From IMG/VR virus record IMGVR_UViG_3300047550_003584, positions 1 to 64,000 of that record: a DNA stretch of 64,000 nt. One strand, 5' to 3'. Shown here piece by piece: positions 40,013 to 47,735 of this stretch. Below the pieces are notes generated by a model that searched no databases, was not told the origin of the DNA, and was given only the letters and a program-made list of their open reading frames with translations. Position 1 is the first letter of the stretch. Each line of letters opens with the position of its first letter. The position numbers and the translations under genes are program-made. The stretch comes from a virus.

Positions 40013-40207
40013 ATGGAACCCGTCTACGTACCAAAGCTCACCGTGTCTTTTGCGGTTGACCTTGAGTTGGAGTACAACTCTTTCGGCGGTAAAACCGCAG
40101 ATGAAATTACAGAGGCCCTCCAAGACGAGCTGGATGATCTATTATTTGAGTTGCCTAACGTGACCGGTGTCTACACAAGCTGTACTGCCATCCAATTCAA
40201 TGACTGA
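40013..40207 (+). CDS. small hypothetical protein
   Basis: 64 residues: VPKLTVSFAVDLELEYNSFG, ADEITEALQDELDDLLFELP. Beta-alpha-beta outline. Preceded by GACAAGGA, a modest Shine-Dalgarno. Overlaps the next gene by 8 nt. Confidence 0.6.
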   Translation: MEPVYVPKLTVSFAVDLELEYNSFGGKTADEITEALQDELDDLLFELPNVTGVYTSCTAIQFND

Positions 40208-40478
40208 CGACCTTGCCACCAGGCTCAATACAGCCGGTGCATTTGATACGCCTTGGCTCAAAGAACAACTGCAAAGTTGGAATGTAATTACTGAGCAAAA
40301 GAAAGCCGACTTTATGGAACACATGTACAAGTGTTCAGGTCGTACCAGCGGTCTTTACACTGGGCTATGGCAAGACTTTTGCATCCGTGAAGCAGGCCCT
40401 ATCATGCGGGAACGGTACTTTGAAATGCTCGAAGCAATCCGTCTCTATGAAGAAGGTTTGCTTGAACCTATTTCTTAA
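40200..40478 (+). CDS. small hypothetical protein
   Basis: 92 residues from ATG 40200: FDTPWLKEQLQSWNVITEQK, YFEMLEAIRLYEEGLLEP. Helical. No family recognised. Confidence 0.6.
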   Translation: MTDDLATRLNTAGAFDTPWLKEQLQSWNVITEQKKADFMEHMYKCSGRTSGLYTGLWQDFCIREAGPIMRERYFEMLEAIRLYEEGLLEPIS

Positions 40479-40505
40479 GGTTTACACTGAACTGACACAT
40501 TTGTT

Positions 40506-40537
40506 AGGGCGTGCCACGATAGTGGTGCGTCCCTTTT
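40506..40537 (+). terminator. terminator-like hairpin
   Basis: Imperfect stem AGGGCGTGCCAC / GTGGTGCGTCCCT followed by TTTT. It lies directly before ATG 40542, so it may also affect that start. Confidence 0.55.
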
Positions 40538-40541
40538 AGTT

Positions 40542-40886
40542 ATGACTACAGCCAACGAACCTGTCGAGGCCATTGCTAAATGGCAAGAGTGGTATCGCAA
40601 ACATCGTGTTGTTCCTGAAATTAACGCACCACTTGTCACCCAAGATTCTGGTACTCTGGATGCCAGCAACAATCTATTGACTGACTACTGCACAACTATG
40701 TCATTTGAAAAAGCCAAAGAGTATTTTGCCGATACTCTTGCTGAATTTGCCAATGAGTTATCCGGCAAAGAACTCTACAAAGCTTTCTATGCCGCTGCCA
40801 TGGACAACATGGATTGCGCAGAAAAAGAATACAACAAAGCCAAGCAACTTGTTGACATGCTACGTCATAACAATGTCGCGCCTTAA
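40542..40886 (+). CDS. hypothetical protein
   Basis: 114 residues: EAIAKWQEWYRKHRVVPEIN, KAKEYFADTLAEFANELSGK, EKEYNKAKQLVDMLRHN. Helical and charged. Overlaps the zinc-ribbon gene by 14 nt. Confidence 0.6.
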   Translation: MTTANEPVEAIAKWQEWYRKHRVVPEINAPLVTQDSGTLDASNNLLTDYCTTMSFEKAKEYFADTLAEFANELSGKELYKAFYAAAMDNMDCAEKEYNKAKQLVDMLRHNNVAP

Positions 40887-41127
40887 AGATCCCGACTACC
40901 CAACTTGGGTCTGTGATACCTGTGGCCAAGACTATGGCACCTGGTACAAAAAGGGTTCCTACATTGGACCGCCACATCACTATGCCACTTATCACAACGG
41001 TACATGTGGTGTCTGTGGTGCAGAAAACATCCCCGTCACGGAGCCCAGGGACTATGGGCATCTAGCTGGTGAGTGGAGGGCTGCGATAATAAAGAGACGT
41101 AAGCCTAAGTCCGATGCCAATCTATAG
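40873..41127 (+). CDS. small zinc-ribbon protein
   Basis: 84 residues from ATG 40873. Two CxxC pairs, WVCDTCGQDYG and GTCGVCGAENIPVTEPRDYG, form a likely zinc ribbon; the lysine/arginine-rich end (IIKRRKPKSD) suggests nucleic-acid contact. I recall similar short cyanophage proteins with P.W.C..CG..YG. Confidence 0.7.
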   Translation: MSRLKDPDYPTWVCDTCGQDYGTWYKKGSYIGPPHHYATYHNGTCGVCGAENIPVTEPRDYGHLAGEWRAAIIKRRKPKSDANL

Positions 41128-42433
41128 AGAAGCAGGCGAACCTCTTTTATATGAAGTTGTAAAGGTACAAACTTGCAGTGGTCAACCCCTTGAGGTAACT
41201 ACTGCAAGTGGTAATACTGTTTATATACAACCGGCAACTACGGCAGGTGATGCGTTTGGGCGGCTGCGGACGTCAAGTCCGCTGACGCTTTTTGATTCCA
41301 GTCATCGTTATCGCGATAATGGATTGTGGGCTACTTCCACAGGAACAGGTGGTACCTACACATTTAGTAGTGGAGAAGGTCTTGTCAACCTAAATGTAAC
41401 CACCGCGTCCGGCGCGGAAGTTCTTAGAGAAACCACCAAAGTGTGCTCATACCAACCAGGGAAATCCCTGCAGGTTATGAATACATTTGTCATGGCTTCT
41501 GGTAAAGCAAACCTGAGACAACGGGTTGGTTACTATGGCACGGATAATGGCATCTACATTGAAGTTAGTGGGGTTAGTGCTCCTTCTTTTGTTGAAAGGA
41601 ACTCCGTGTCAGGCGTTGTTGCTGAAACACGAGTTCCTCAGACCCAGTGGAATGTAGACCAGCTAGATGGCAATGGCCCTTCTGGTTTTACGCTTGACAT
41701 CACCAAAGCTCAGATCCATTGGATTGATGTGGAATGGTTGGGGCTTGGTACCGTGCGTACTGGTTTTGTAATCAATGGGCAACTAGTCCATTGCCATTCA
41801 TTTCACCATGCAAATCTTATTGCTTCAACCTATATGACAACGGCGTCTTTGCCGGTGCGTTATGAAATCACAAACCTTGGTACGACTGCAAGCAGCAGCA
41901 CACTGAAACAAGTATGTACAACAGTGCTATCAGAAGGTGGCTACGAATTACGTGGTGCACAGTCCTCTATTGGTACACCGATTGCCTCTCCGCGTGATTT
42001 AACAAATACCTCAACGGATTATCCGGTTGTTGCAATTCGTCTTAAATCAACTCGTCTTGATGCGGTTGTTATCTTGACCGCTATTTCTTTAATGGGCATT
42101 ACCAATAACTCCAACTACAACTGGAAAGTTATTGTTGGTGGTGCAACCAGTGGTGGAACATGGTCTGAAGTAAGTTCTGATTCTTCGGTTGAATACAACA
42201 TTACTGGCACGTCTTATACCCAAGGAACAGGGCGGGTGCTAGCTGGCGGTTTTGCCACAGGTTCCAACCAAGGATCAACTGTGATTGACATCTTGAAAGA
42301 AGCATTGTTTAAATTCCAGCTAGAACGTAATAGTTTTACTAGTACGCCAACAGAACTTACGCTTGTGTGCAGCAGTGCCCAGGCTGGATCCGATGTGCTG
42401 GCTTCTTTAGACTGGGAAGAAATTTCAAGATGA
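41114..42433 (+). CDS. virion structural protein (beta-rich)
   Basis: 439 residues. DAFGRLRTSSPLTLFDSSHR near residue 50 is a motif I know from structural proteins of T4-like cyanophages, and repeated TTASG/TSG turns fit an all-beta surface or tail protein. It stands alone on the plus strand at the end of the early region, 30 kb from the main virion block, so it may be expressed late from its own promoter. Confidence 0.7.
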   Translation: MPIYREAGEPLLYEVVKVQTCSGQPLEVTTASGNTVYIQPATTAGDAFGRLRTSSPLTLFDSSHRYRDNGLWATSTGTGGTYTFSSGEGLVNLNVTTASGAEVLRETTKVCSYQPGKSLQVMNTFVMASGKANLRQRVGYYGTDNGIYIEVSGVSAPSFVERNSVSGVVAETRVPQTQWNVDQLDGNGPSGFTLDITKAQIHWIDVEWLGLGTVRTGFVINGQLVHCHSFHHANLIASTYMTTASLPVRYEITNLGTTASSSTLKQVCTTVLSEGGYELRGAQSSIGTPIASPRDLTNTSTDYPVVAIRLKSTRLDAVVILTAISLMGITNNSNYNWKVIVGGATSGGTWSEVSSDSSVEYNITGTSYTQGTGRVLAGGFATGSNQGSTVIDILKEALFKFQLERNSFTSTPTELTLVCSSAQAGSDVLASLDWEEISR

Positions 42434-42452
42434 GTCGTTAATACGCTATAAT
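42423..42452 (+). promoter_or_regulatory. possible sigma-70 promoter
   Basis: A perfect -10 box TATAAT (42447-42452) with a weak -35 (TTTCAA, spacer 18) between the virion gene and the AP2-HNH gene. The -35 matches only half of consensus. Confidence 0.4.
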
Positions 42453-42477
42453 TTACAGGCGCGTTACCGCTTGTTTT

Positions 42478-43035
42478 GTGTCCATCCTCTTAAAAAACAG
42501 GCTTTCCCTAAAAGCCCATCGTACTTTGATTGAAGGACGCTTCTACATTTGTACAGAATCCCCCAGTGGATTGCGGTATAAAGTAAACTTACGTGGCTCT
42601 GCCAAAGCAGGTGCTGTTGCAGGTTCTTGTAATCACAACGGTTATTGGCAAATTGGTATCCGCATAAATGGAACATATAAAAAATTTCAAGCACATCGTA
42701 TTGTTTATTTTCTTCAAACAGGTACAGATCCCGGTGAGTTAATTGTTGATCACGCACAAGGAGTTGAAAACCCGCTTGATTTAAGGGGAGGTACTCAAAG
42801 CGATAACTTAGGTAACGCAAAAAAAAGATTGTTGGTAAATGGTAAACCAACAACAAGCAAATACAAAGGAGTTAGTTGGTTTACTTCCACACAAAAATGG
42901 CGAGTTGAAATAAGACATCAAGGTAAATCAATTCATCTTGGTTATTTTGACGATGAAGTTACTGCTGCTTTGATGTATGATGCAAAAGCATTTGAGTTAC
43001 GTGGAGACAAAGCACGTTTAAACTTTCCGCATTAG
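42478..43035 (+). CDS. AP2-HNH homing-type endonuclease
   Basis: 185 residues from GTG 42478. FQAHRIVYFLQTGTDPGELI, IVDHAQGVENPLDLRGGTQ and NLGNAKKRL form the HNH part (DH and N present, one core residue changed); AP2 part SKYKGVSWFTSTQKWRVEIR and HLGYFDDEVTAALMYDAKA. Same family as those at 21701 and 24057. Confidence 0.85.
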   Translation: MSILLKNRLSLKAHRTLIEGRFYICTESPSGLRYKVNLRGSAKAGAVAGSCNHNGYWQIGIRINGTYKKFQAHRIVYFLQTGTDPGELIVDHAQGVENPLDLRGGTQSDNLGNAKKRLLVNGKPTTSKYKGVSWFTSTQKWRVEIRHQGKSIHLGYFDDEVTAALMYDAKAFELRGDKARLNFPH

Positions 43036-43068
43036 CCGCTGATAAACTAGAACTATTGAGAAAACACC

Positions 43069-43611
43069 ATGTATACTCCTGGTCCTCAAACGCAACAACC
43101 ACCCCAGATGGGGGTGACTCCAGAGCCGCAAGCAAAGCCCAAGGCGCCTGGTAAATCAAAGAATGGTGATGTTGGGGCCTTTATCCAGCAATGTATTTCC
43201 CTCTGCTCCTACCTCAAGGAACTTCAAACACAAGCGCACTTGGTCCATTTAAATTTTGAGGGATCAAACTTTCTTGGCGTGCATGCTTTTCTTAAAGAAC
43301 AATATGAAGCTCATCTAGAACAGTTTGATACGTTAGGTGAGTTTATTCGTTCTTTAGATTATTTAATGCCGATGTGCGCCAGGGGGCTGGCAGATGCTGG
43401 CCCAGGTATTCAGCATGTTACTAGCTATAAAGGTACTGATCAACTTGCTACGTACTACAAAAATCTTGAAGAGCTTGGCATGAAAGCTAAAAAACTTGAG
43501 CCTATTGCGGCCAAGGTAGGTGCTATTGACGTGCAAAATTATATGGCAGAGCTTTGCGGCCAAGCTTTTAAAGCTGCTTGGTTCTGTAAAGCTACTCTAC
43601 GTAATGGGTAA
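43069..43611 (+). CDS. Dps/ferritin-like protein
   Basis: 180 residues. A proline-rich start (to ~35), then a four-helix-bundle sequence: LKELQTQAHLVHLNFEGSNF, LGVHAFLKEQYEAHLEQFDT, GEFIRSLDYLMPM. The H-x-x-H-x-N-x-x-G-x-x-F-x-x-x-H pattern and the following Y-x-x-x-x-x-x-x-D fit Dps/DUF5856. Dps proteins bind iron and DNA; the classical Trp of HWN is replaced by Leu (HLN), and some ferroxidase carboxylates look shifted. A structural role in the virion is also possible. Confidence 0.7.
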   Translation: MYTPGPQTQQPPQMGVTPEPQAKPKAPGKSKNGDVGAFIQQCISLCSYLKELQTQAHLVHLNFEGSNFLGVHAFLKEQYEAHLEQFDTLGEFIRSLDYLMPMCARGLADAGPGIQHVTSYKGTDQLATYYKNLEELGMKAKKLEPIAAKVGAIDVQNYMAELCGQAFKAAWFCKATLRNG

Positions 43612-43846
43612 GACGGTGACAGTTGCAACATAATAGTATACACTTGCTAATCTCTTCTTCTACGCGTTTCCAGGCGTAGCCATGGTTCACCATGCTGGAG
43701 ATGTTATTGTCCTTGTCTCCAATGTGGTGGAACTCAAGGACACGATGATCATTCAAACCACACTTCTCGCATTGCAGAGTCTTCTTGTACTCCAGAAGCT
43801 TTTGTCGGTTCTTGTTGATGCGTTCCTTGGATTGGCTCCAGGGCAT
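43592..43846 (-). CDS. HNH endonuclease, small
   Basis: 84 residues. CEKCGLNDHRVLEFHHIGD, then N and ILLCCNCHRLTHY: zinc-binding CxxC pairs around the H-H...N...H core, as in compact HNH nucleases. It converges with the Dps-like gene (20-nt overlap) and lies next to tRNA-Pro, a usual homing site. Confidence 0.85.
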   Translation of the reverse strand: MPWSQSKERINKNRQKLLEYKKTLQCEKCGLNDHRVLEFHHIGDKDNNISSMVNHGYAWKRVEEEISKCILLCCNCHRLTHYVE

Positions 43847-43899
43847 TTATAAAATTTATTCGTGTAATTAATATAACGCTTTTATTGATGTTTGTTATA

Positions 43900-43971
43900 T
43901 CGAGATGACAGGGATTGAACCTGTGACCCTCTGCTCCCAAAGCAGATGCGCTACCGCTGCGCTACATCTCG
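43900..43971 (-). tRNA. tRNA-Pro (anticodon TGG)
   Basis: Acceptor CGAGATG / CATCTCG, D-arm GCGC / GCGC with a short 7-nt loop, anticodon stem TCTGC / GCAGA with loop TTTGGGA (anticodon TGG), T-arm ACAGG / CCTGT with loop TTCAATC. CCA is not encoded, unlike in tRNA-Leu. Reads CCA-type proline codons. Confidence 0.9.
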
Positions 43972-43975
43972 GAGC

Positions 43976-44032
43976 AGGGCAAGAGTATCCGCCTACGATA
44001 ATCTACGATGCGGCCTAGGGGACTCTTTGTTT
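43976..44032. other. spacer with nested inverted repeat
   Basis: AAGAGT ... ACTCTT encloses CCGC ... GCGG, forming a long imperfect hairpin between the tRNA-Pro gene and the tRNA-like element. Possibly a processing or stabilising structure. Confidence 0.35.
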
Positions 44033-44059
44033 AATGCAACGTTCCTTGTTGCACCCTGA

Positions 44060-44130
44060 TCGGTCGTGCTGGAATCGAACCAACTTTCTCGTGCATTGTC
44101 TGCCCGTCCTTACCAATAGACTACCGACCG
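44060..44130 (-). tRNA. degenerate tRNA-like element, anticodon not assignable
   Basis: Acceptor CGGTCGG / ACGACCG (six of seven pairs), TA at 8-9, D-loop with TTGG, T-arm GTTGG / CCAGC with loop TTCGATT, discriminator A. The anticodon arm is poor: the best stem CGGGC / GCACG has a G:A mismatch and the loop AGACAAT lacks U33. Either a decayed tRNA or one with an unusual arm. Confidence 0.5.
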
Positions 44131-44133
44131 AGT

Positions 44134-44501
44134 GACCCCCTGGTTTGTGCATCATCCTGAAAACCATTTTGTTGACGTCAACAAAATGGTCTACGTATCG
44201 GAGCTAAGCATAGGGGGTGTTGTTAATAGATGGATGCAGTGTAACTGGCTTACCGACAATCGGGCTGTGAGTTAACCAGGCGTATCCAGACAGTGACTGC
44301 ACCTCTATCATTGTTACTCCGGGGCCTTTGCTGACAGAGAGCAAAGGTTGGTAACCCGGAGAGGCCAGAATAAATCCTGGACTTAATCTTGGGCTCTCCT
44401 TCTAGGCTATCTGCCTAACGAGTCACCCAGCCTTCGCGCTTGCCGAATCGGTCCCCGGCGCATCAGCGGCCAACTGAGCCCCATCGAAAGAGAGGGGGAA
44501 C
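44134..44501. other. gene-free structured region
   Basis: 368 bp with no supported gene. It contains a perfect 28-bp palindrome (44163-44190) and a nested hairpin: CTCCGGG (44317-44323) with CCCGGAG (44355-44361), around CCTTTGCT (44325-44332) with AGCAAAGG (44340-44347). The right third (44400-44490) is GC-rich and vaguely tRNA-like on the minus strand but does not fold properly. A non-coding RNA, a regulatory site or remains of a tRNA cluster are possible. Confidence 0.5.
44163..44190. repeat. perfect 28-bp palindrome
   Basis: The 14-base arm ACCATTTTGTTGAC is followed without spacer by its exact complement GTCAACAAAATGGT. The perfect dyad with no loop favours a dimeric protein-binding site over an RNA terminator, although the minus-strand hairpin could also stop transcription. 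Confidence 0.8.
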
Positions 44502-45158
44502 TCACATATTATACACACAACTTACATCACGGTACTTTAAAAACGTGTCATACATGAAATGATCTGACGTCTCAATCATCCGTGAGTTCTCAACACTGTA
44601 CTCATTCAGGTCAATCTCGTAGCCAGGGTTCTTATCAATCCTGTTGCGTAGCCAAGCGTCATCGTACCAAATGATTTTGTTATTGGGGTACGCGTAGAAG
44701 TTTCCGTTGTCCATACGAAAGAAATGCGCACACTTATGTTCAGGCGTTTCGCTGAAGTTAGTGTTAAGAGTTGCTTTGGATTCCCAAGACCAATCCAGCG
44801 TGAACATGTAAACGCCTTGATTGCGTTCTTCTTTGTAGTTAATTAGCTCTGCGCGTAAGTTGGCAAGACGTGAGCGCACCTGCACATCGATATAGGGAGA
44901 GAAGCAATCCCACCACATACACTCGTTCAACACAGGGACTGGTGCATCTGGTTTCCAGCACAACGCATGGATTGGGCGACGGGTCCAGTTGACGCCATTC
45001 TCCAGAAACACCTCAAACAAAGGTACGCGTTTCTCCAGGGATGCTACAGAGTGTACGTCGCAAGGCGTTACCTCGCCCTGACCTTGCTTGTGGTTGTATA
45101 AAAACTCGTTGCGTATATAGCAAGTGAAGGTAGGTAGGTTGTGGTTGAGATATGCCAC
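44502..45158 (-). CDS. hypothetical protein
   Basis: 218 residues from GTG 45158. LPTFTCYIRNEFLYNHKQG, RRPIHALCWKPDAPVPVLNE, MWWDCFSPYIDVQVRSRL, VYMFTLDWSW. It is mostly beta and rich in Trp/Tyr/Asn. No family recognised; its start lies just after a terminator so it must have its own promoter or read-through supply. Confidence 0.7.
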   Translation of the reverse strand: MAYLNHNLPTFTCYIRNEFLYNHKQGQGEVTPCDVHSVASLEKRVPLFEVFLENGVNWTRRPIHALCWKPDAPVPVLNECMWWDCFSPYIDVQVRSRLANLRAELINYKEERNQGVYMFTLDWSWESKATLNTNFSETPEHKCAHFFRMDNGNFYAYPNNKIIWYDDAWLRNRIDKNPGYEIDLNEYSVENSRMIETSDHFMYDTFLKYRDVSCVYNM

Positions 45159-45185
45159 AAAAAATCCCGGTTGTTATACCGGGAT
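45159..45185 (-). terminator. Rho-independent terminator (leftward)
   Basis: ATCCCGG / CCGGGAT with an 8-nt loop, followed on the minus strand by a run of six Ts. It ends leftward transcripts coming from the adhesin side. Confidence 0.8.
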
Positions 45186-45297
45186 CTTAGCTTCCTTCCT
45201 TGCTCTTGTGAGCACTACATTCATAACGTGAAAGGGGTTTCGACTATTACCCCTAGAGCGAAATTGCTCCGTGTGTCAGGATATCACAACACGAGCG

Positions 45298-45447
45298 TTA
45301 CTTTTTCTTTTTGGCTGCCGCTTCTTTTTTCTTGGCAATCATTTCTTTAAACTTGTCGCGTGCTTCGGTCTGCTTGGCAGATGCACCACCTTTGCCCTTA
45401 GGAGGCACAGCACCTTTCTTGGGAGGCACGGGTTTCTTTTTTTCCAT
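45298..45447 (-). CDS. small lysine-rich protein
   Basis: 49 residues, about half of them Lys/Ala/Pro (EKKKPVPPKKGAVPPKGKGG; KEMIAKKKEAAAKKKK). Histone-tail-like composition; likely binds DNA or RNA. ATG 45447. Length and composition only. Confidence 0.6.
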   Translation of the reverse strand: MEKKKPVPPKKGAVPPKGKGGASAKQTEARDKFKEMIAKKKEAAAKKKK

Positions 45448-45491
45448 GGTAAAAAGGAATCTTTGTTAAGTATAGGAGCTGTTAATTGTAA

Positions 45492-46376
45492 TTACCAAGC
45501 CCAAACACGAACATAACCACTGGCGCCATTACCACCAGCGCCGGAATTACCAGATCCGCTGCCGCCTCCACCGCCGCCTCCGCCGCCAGGAAAAGCTCCA
45601 TCACCGCCGTTCCCGCCAGTACCGGTAGAACCACCGCCACCGCCACCGCCATCACCTCTTGTAGAACCTGCAACACCTGAACCGCCTCCAGTTCCTCCCG
45701 CACCGCCACCACCTAAAGCTGTTGATCCGGTAGCGCTATTTTTTTGTTCAGAAAATCCTTCTCCGCCCGCAGCGCCTGTAGTTGTAGCGTTAATGGTTGT
45801 AGCACCACCGCCACCACCGCCACCACCTGGTCCTAAAGATGCTCTAGTAGCGCTTGTTGCAGTTCCTCCGCTAATAGAAGCAGTTCCACCCGAACCTCCA
45901 TATAAACCGTTTGCACTAAAACCATATTGACTAACTGTTCCTGCAGTAATTGATACAGTACTACCGCCACCGCCACCAGTGCTACTTGCAGTAATAAGTA
46001 AAGTTCCAAAAGAAGAAGAACCTCCATCGCCTCCTGGGCTACCGTCTCCAGTACTTGTACGTGCAGCTCCACCTGTGCCTCCTGCACCAACTGTAACCGT
46101 TACAGTTGCACCAACTTCGGAAGCTGGAAACCAACGACTAACAAATTTTCCTCCTGCACCTCCTGCACCTCCTGGTCGTGCAGTTGAAGTAGTGGCATTT
46201 TTACGCCCACTGCCGCCACCACCACCACCACCAACGCACTCAACATAAACAAAGCTTACGTTGTCTGGCTTTGTCCAGGTCCCATTACTTGTAAATTCTT
46301 GATATGAAAGCGTGGCTGAAGAAGAAGAACCTGTATTATCAAACGTCCCAGTAAAGGGATTAAACTCGTAGGCCAT
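45492..46376 (-). CDS. glycine-rich tail adhesin
   Basis: 294 residues. An N-terminal segment (FNPFTGTFDNTGSSSSATL; FTSNGTWTKPDNVSFVYVEC) is followed by long glycine-rich stretches (GGGGGGGSGRKN; GPGGGGGGGG) and a conserved end GASGYVRVWAW. FTSNGTWTKP is the usual entry of the phage glycine-rich receptor-binding domain. It probably decides host-surface specificity. Glycine-run loops are likely variable between strains. Confidence 0.8.
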   Translation of the reverse strand: MAYEFNPFTGTFDNTGSSSSATLSYQEFTSNGTWTKPDNVSFVYVECVGGGGGGGSGRKNATTSTARPGGAGGAGGKFVSRWFPASEVGATVTVTVGAGGTGGAARTSTGDGSPGGDGGSSSFGTLLITASSTGGGGGSTVSITAGTVSQYGFSANGLYGGSGGTASISGGTATSATRASLGPGGGGGGGGATTINATTTGAAGGEGFSEQKNSATGSTALGGGGAGGTGGGSGVAGSTRGDGGGGGGGSTGTGGNGGDGAFPGGGGGGGGGSGSGNSGAGGNGASGYVRVWAW

Positions 46377-46380
46377 TTAA

Positions 46381-46623
46381 TTAACTCTTGGTAACGCTTG
46401 TTAAATTCCCGCCGCTATATGTAAGTGCTAGTGTTGCAATAGTTGTGCCACCTGAGCCTCCTGTTTTGTATTCAACACCTGTCAAAGTAGTGCCGCTATA
46501 GCTTAAAGAAATATGGTCATAGCTAGGAATACTAAAGCCTTCTTTAATTTCTAAAGGTTTTCCGCTAACTGTTGATACTTTGTAATGCGTATATAGCGCA
46601 TTACCCTCCCAAACATTTGGCAT
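46381..46623 (-). CDS. small virion protein beside the adhesin
   Basis: 80 residues: VWEGNALYTHYKVSTVSGKP, then beta repeats (LSYSGTTLTGVEYKTGGSGG; LALTYSGGNLTSVTKS). A good Shine-Dalgarno (CAGGAGAA) precedes ATG 46623. Such YSG.L..V.Y repeats are common in tail-fibre accessory proteins. Confidence 0.65.
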   Translation of the reverse strand: MPNVWEGNALYTHYKVSTVSGKPLEIKEGFSIPSYDHISLSYSGTTLTGVEYKTGGSGGTTIATLALTYSGGNLTSVTKS

Positions 46624-46651
46624 TTTTATTCTCCTGGTAACTCTATTTTAT

Positions 46652-46680
46652 CAAATAAAACTGTTGGACAGTTTTATTTG
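46652..46680. terminator. 12-bp perfect hairpin at a gene end
   Basis: CAAATAAAACTG / CAGTTTTATTTG, loop TTGGA, overlapping the stop of the 46674-46886 gene. AT-rich arms give T-rich 3' sides on both strands, so it can act as a bidirectional terminator or as an mRNA end-stabiliser. Confidence 0.65.
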
Positions 46681-46886
46681 CTGTTTTTCTTGTAGCGTTT
46701 TGCTACACGGGCAGCACGTCCTGCTTTTTTTGCGGTATCTGTGTTAGGTACAAACTGTTTACCTTCGCGGCTACCAGCTCTTTTCTTTTGATCTGTCTCT
46801 TGACGCTCTTCTTTAGACAGCGATGCCCACGCAGCCTTTGGTAGGTAACGCTTGGTATATCCCTTTTGTATAGCCTTGTCTGGCAT
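46674..46886 (-). CDS. DUF5872-type protein, C-terminal half
   Basis: 70 residues from ATG 46886: TKRYLPKAAWASLSKEERQE, TDQKKRAGSREGKQFVPNT. I know this as the second half of DUF5872 proteins (phages, algal viruses), where it follows the half encoded next door in one chain. Here they are separate genes joined by ATGA overlap. Basic, so DNA contact or packaging in the virion is likely. Confidence 0.7.
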   Translation of the reverse strand: MPDKAIQKGYTKRYLPKAAWASLSKEERQETDQKKRAGSREGKQFVPNTDTAKKAGRAARVAKRYKKNSK

Positions 46887-47170
46887 CACTTGTTCTCCTT
46901 GTATTTTTTAGCGGCAGCTTTAGCTTTACCACGTTTCTCGTATTCATCCTTAGTCATCCATTTTTCAGATGACCATTTCTCTAACGACTTTTGTTTTTCT
47001 CCCTTGCCACCTTTATATCCACCACCAGCCTTTTCATATTCCTGGGCAAGTAGTTGACTTTTCCTAGCACTCCACTGACCTTTTCGAGCGCCACGATCAC
47101 CTGCCATAATGCGATCTTTAATTCGCTCGCGTAACTCAGGTTTTGTGTACTTGCTATCATCCTGCGCCAT
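46886..47170 (-). CDS. DUF5872-type protein, N-terminal half
   Basis: 94 residues: YTKPELRERIKDRIMAGDRG, KGQWSARKSQLLAQEYEKAG, GEKQKSLEKWSSEKWMTKD. The order matches the first half of the DUF5872 family, ending in a lysine-rich tail in place of the usual continuation into T-x-R-Y-L-P. Shares one base with each neighbour (47170, 46886). Confidence 0.7.
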   Translation of the reverse strand: MAQDDSKYTKPELRERIKDRIMAGDRGARKGQWSARKSQLLAQEYEKAGGGYKGGKGEKQKSLEKWSSEKWMTKDEYEKRGKAKAAAKKYKENK

Positions 47171-47397
47171 TAGCGTAAAACCCCCATACGACGTGCATCT
47201 TCTAAAGTGCCAGGAGCTGTTGCTCCTGCATTTAAAGTCATAACGCCTAAAGCAGGAATAGAAACATAAGGTAAGCCAAAGAAAGTAGCAGCGCCTTTAT
47301 TTAACGGATCATTACTGCTTGCAACCATTCCTTGAGAAATAGCGGCTTTTCCAAACGGATTGTTTAAGAATTTACCAGCTAACTGAAAGGGATTCAC
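47170..47397 (-). CDS. small virion-type protein
   Basis: 75 residues from GTG 47397: MNPFQLAGKFLNNPFGKAAI, then FFGLPYVSIPALGVMTLNAG. It resembles the N-termini of the 53878 and other virion proteins (AGKFL). No family recognised. Confidence 0.6.
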   Translation of the reverse strand: MNPFQLAGKFLNNPFGKAAISQGMVASSNDPLNKGAATFFGLPYVSIPALGVMTLNAGATAPGTLEDARRMGVLR

Positions 47398-47398
47398 T

Positions 47399-47551
47399 TC
47401 ACTTTTTCTTGCGTTCTTCTATTATTTTACGATACTTACATGGACGCAACAAAGCATCGTCAACGTCACGCTTGGTGATGTACGGAAACTCTCGCTCTAG
47501 TTGAGCAAAGTATTTAGCTAGACGCTCTTCATCGCTTTGGGGACTGAGCAT
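47399..47551 (-). CDS. small charged protein
   Basis: 50 residues: DEERLAKYFAQLEREFPYIT, RDVDDALLRPCKYRKIIEER. Overlaps the 47529 gene by 23 nt and ends one base before the next GTG, so part of a tight operon. No family recognised. Confidence 0.6.
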   Translation of the reverse strand: MLSPQSDEERLAKYFAQLEREFPYITKRDVDDALLRPCKYRKIIEERKKK

Positions 47552-47735
47552 CGTTCTTGCTGGAGAAGTGCTGCATCAATTCGTCCACTTGCTCCAGGGA
47601 TTCGAGACGGCACAACAGATCGGAAATCGTGTTAACGGTCAATGGATGCTCAGTGCGTGCAGCAAAGGCAAGGGCGTCGCGCAAGCAATTGGAAGCTTGA
47701 TCGACTGCTTCTTTAACTTGGGTGGAAAGAGCCAT
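47529..47735 (-). CDS. small helical cyanophage-type protein
   Basis: 68 residues from ATG 47735: MALSTQVKEAVDQASNCLRD, ALAFAARTEHPLTVNTISDL, SLEQVDELMQHF. The L-R-x-A-L-A-F-A-A-R-T-E core is one I recall in T4-like cyanophages, without function. It starts after a terminator. Confidence 0.65.
   Translation of the reverse strand: MALSTQVKEAVDQASNCLRDALAFAARTEHPLTVNTISDLLCRLESLEQVDELMQHFSSKNDAQSPKR

Noticed and set aside
44400-44490. A further tRNA on the minus strand
   Set aside because: GC-rich arms and a GCTCAGTTGG-like string are present, but I could not build an acceptor stem or a T-loop with TTCRA.
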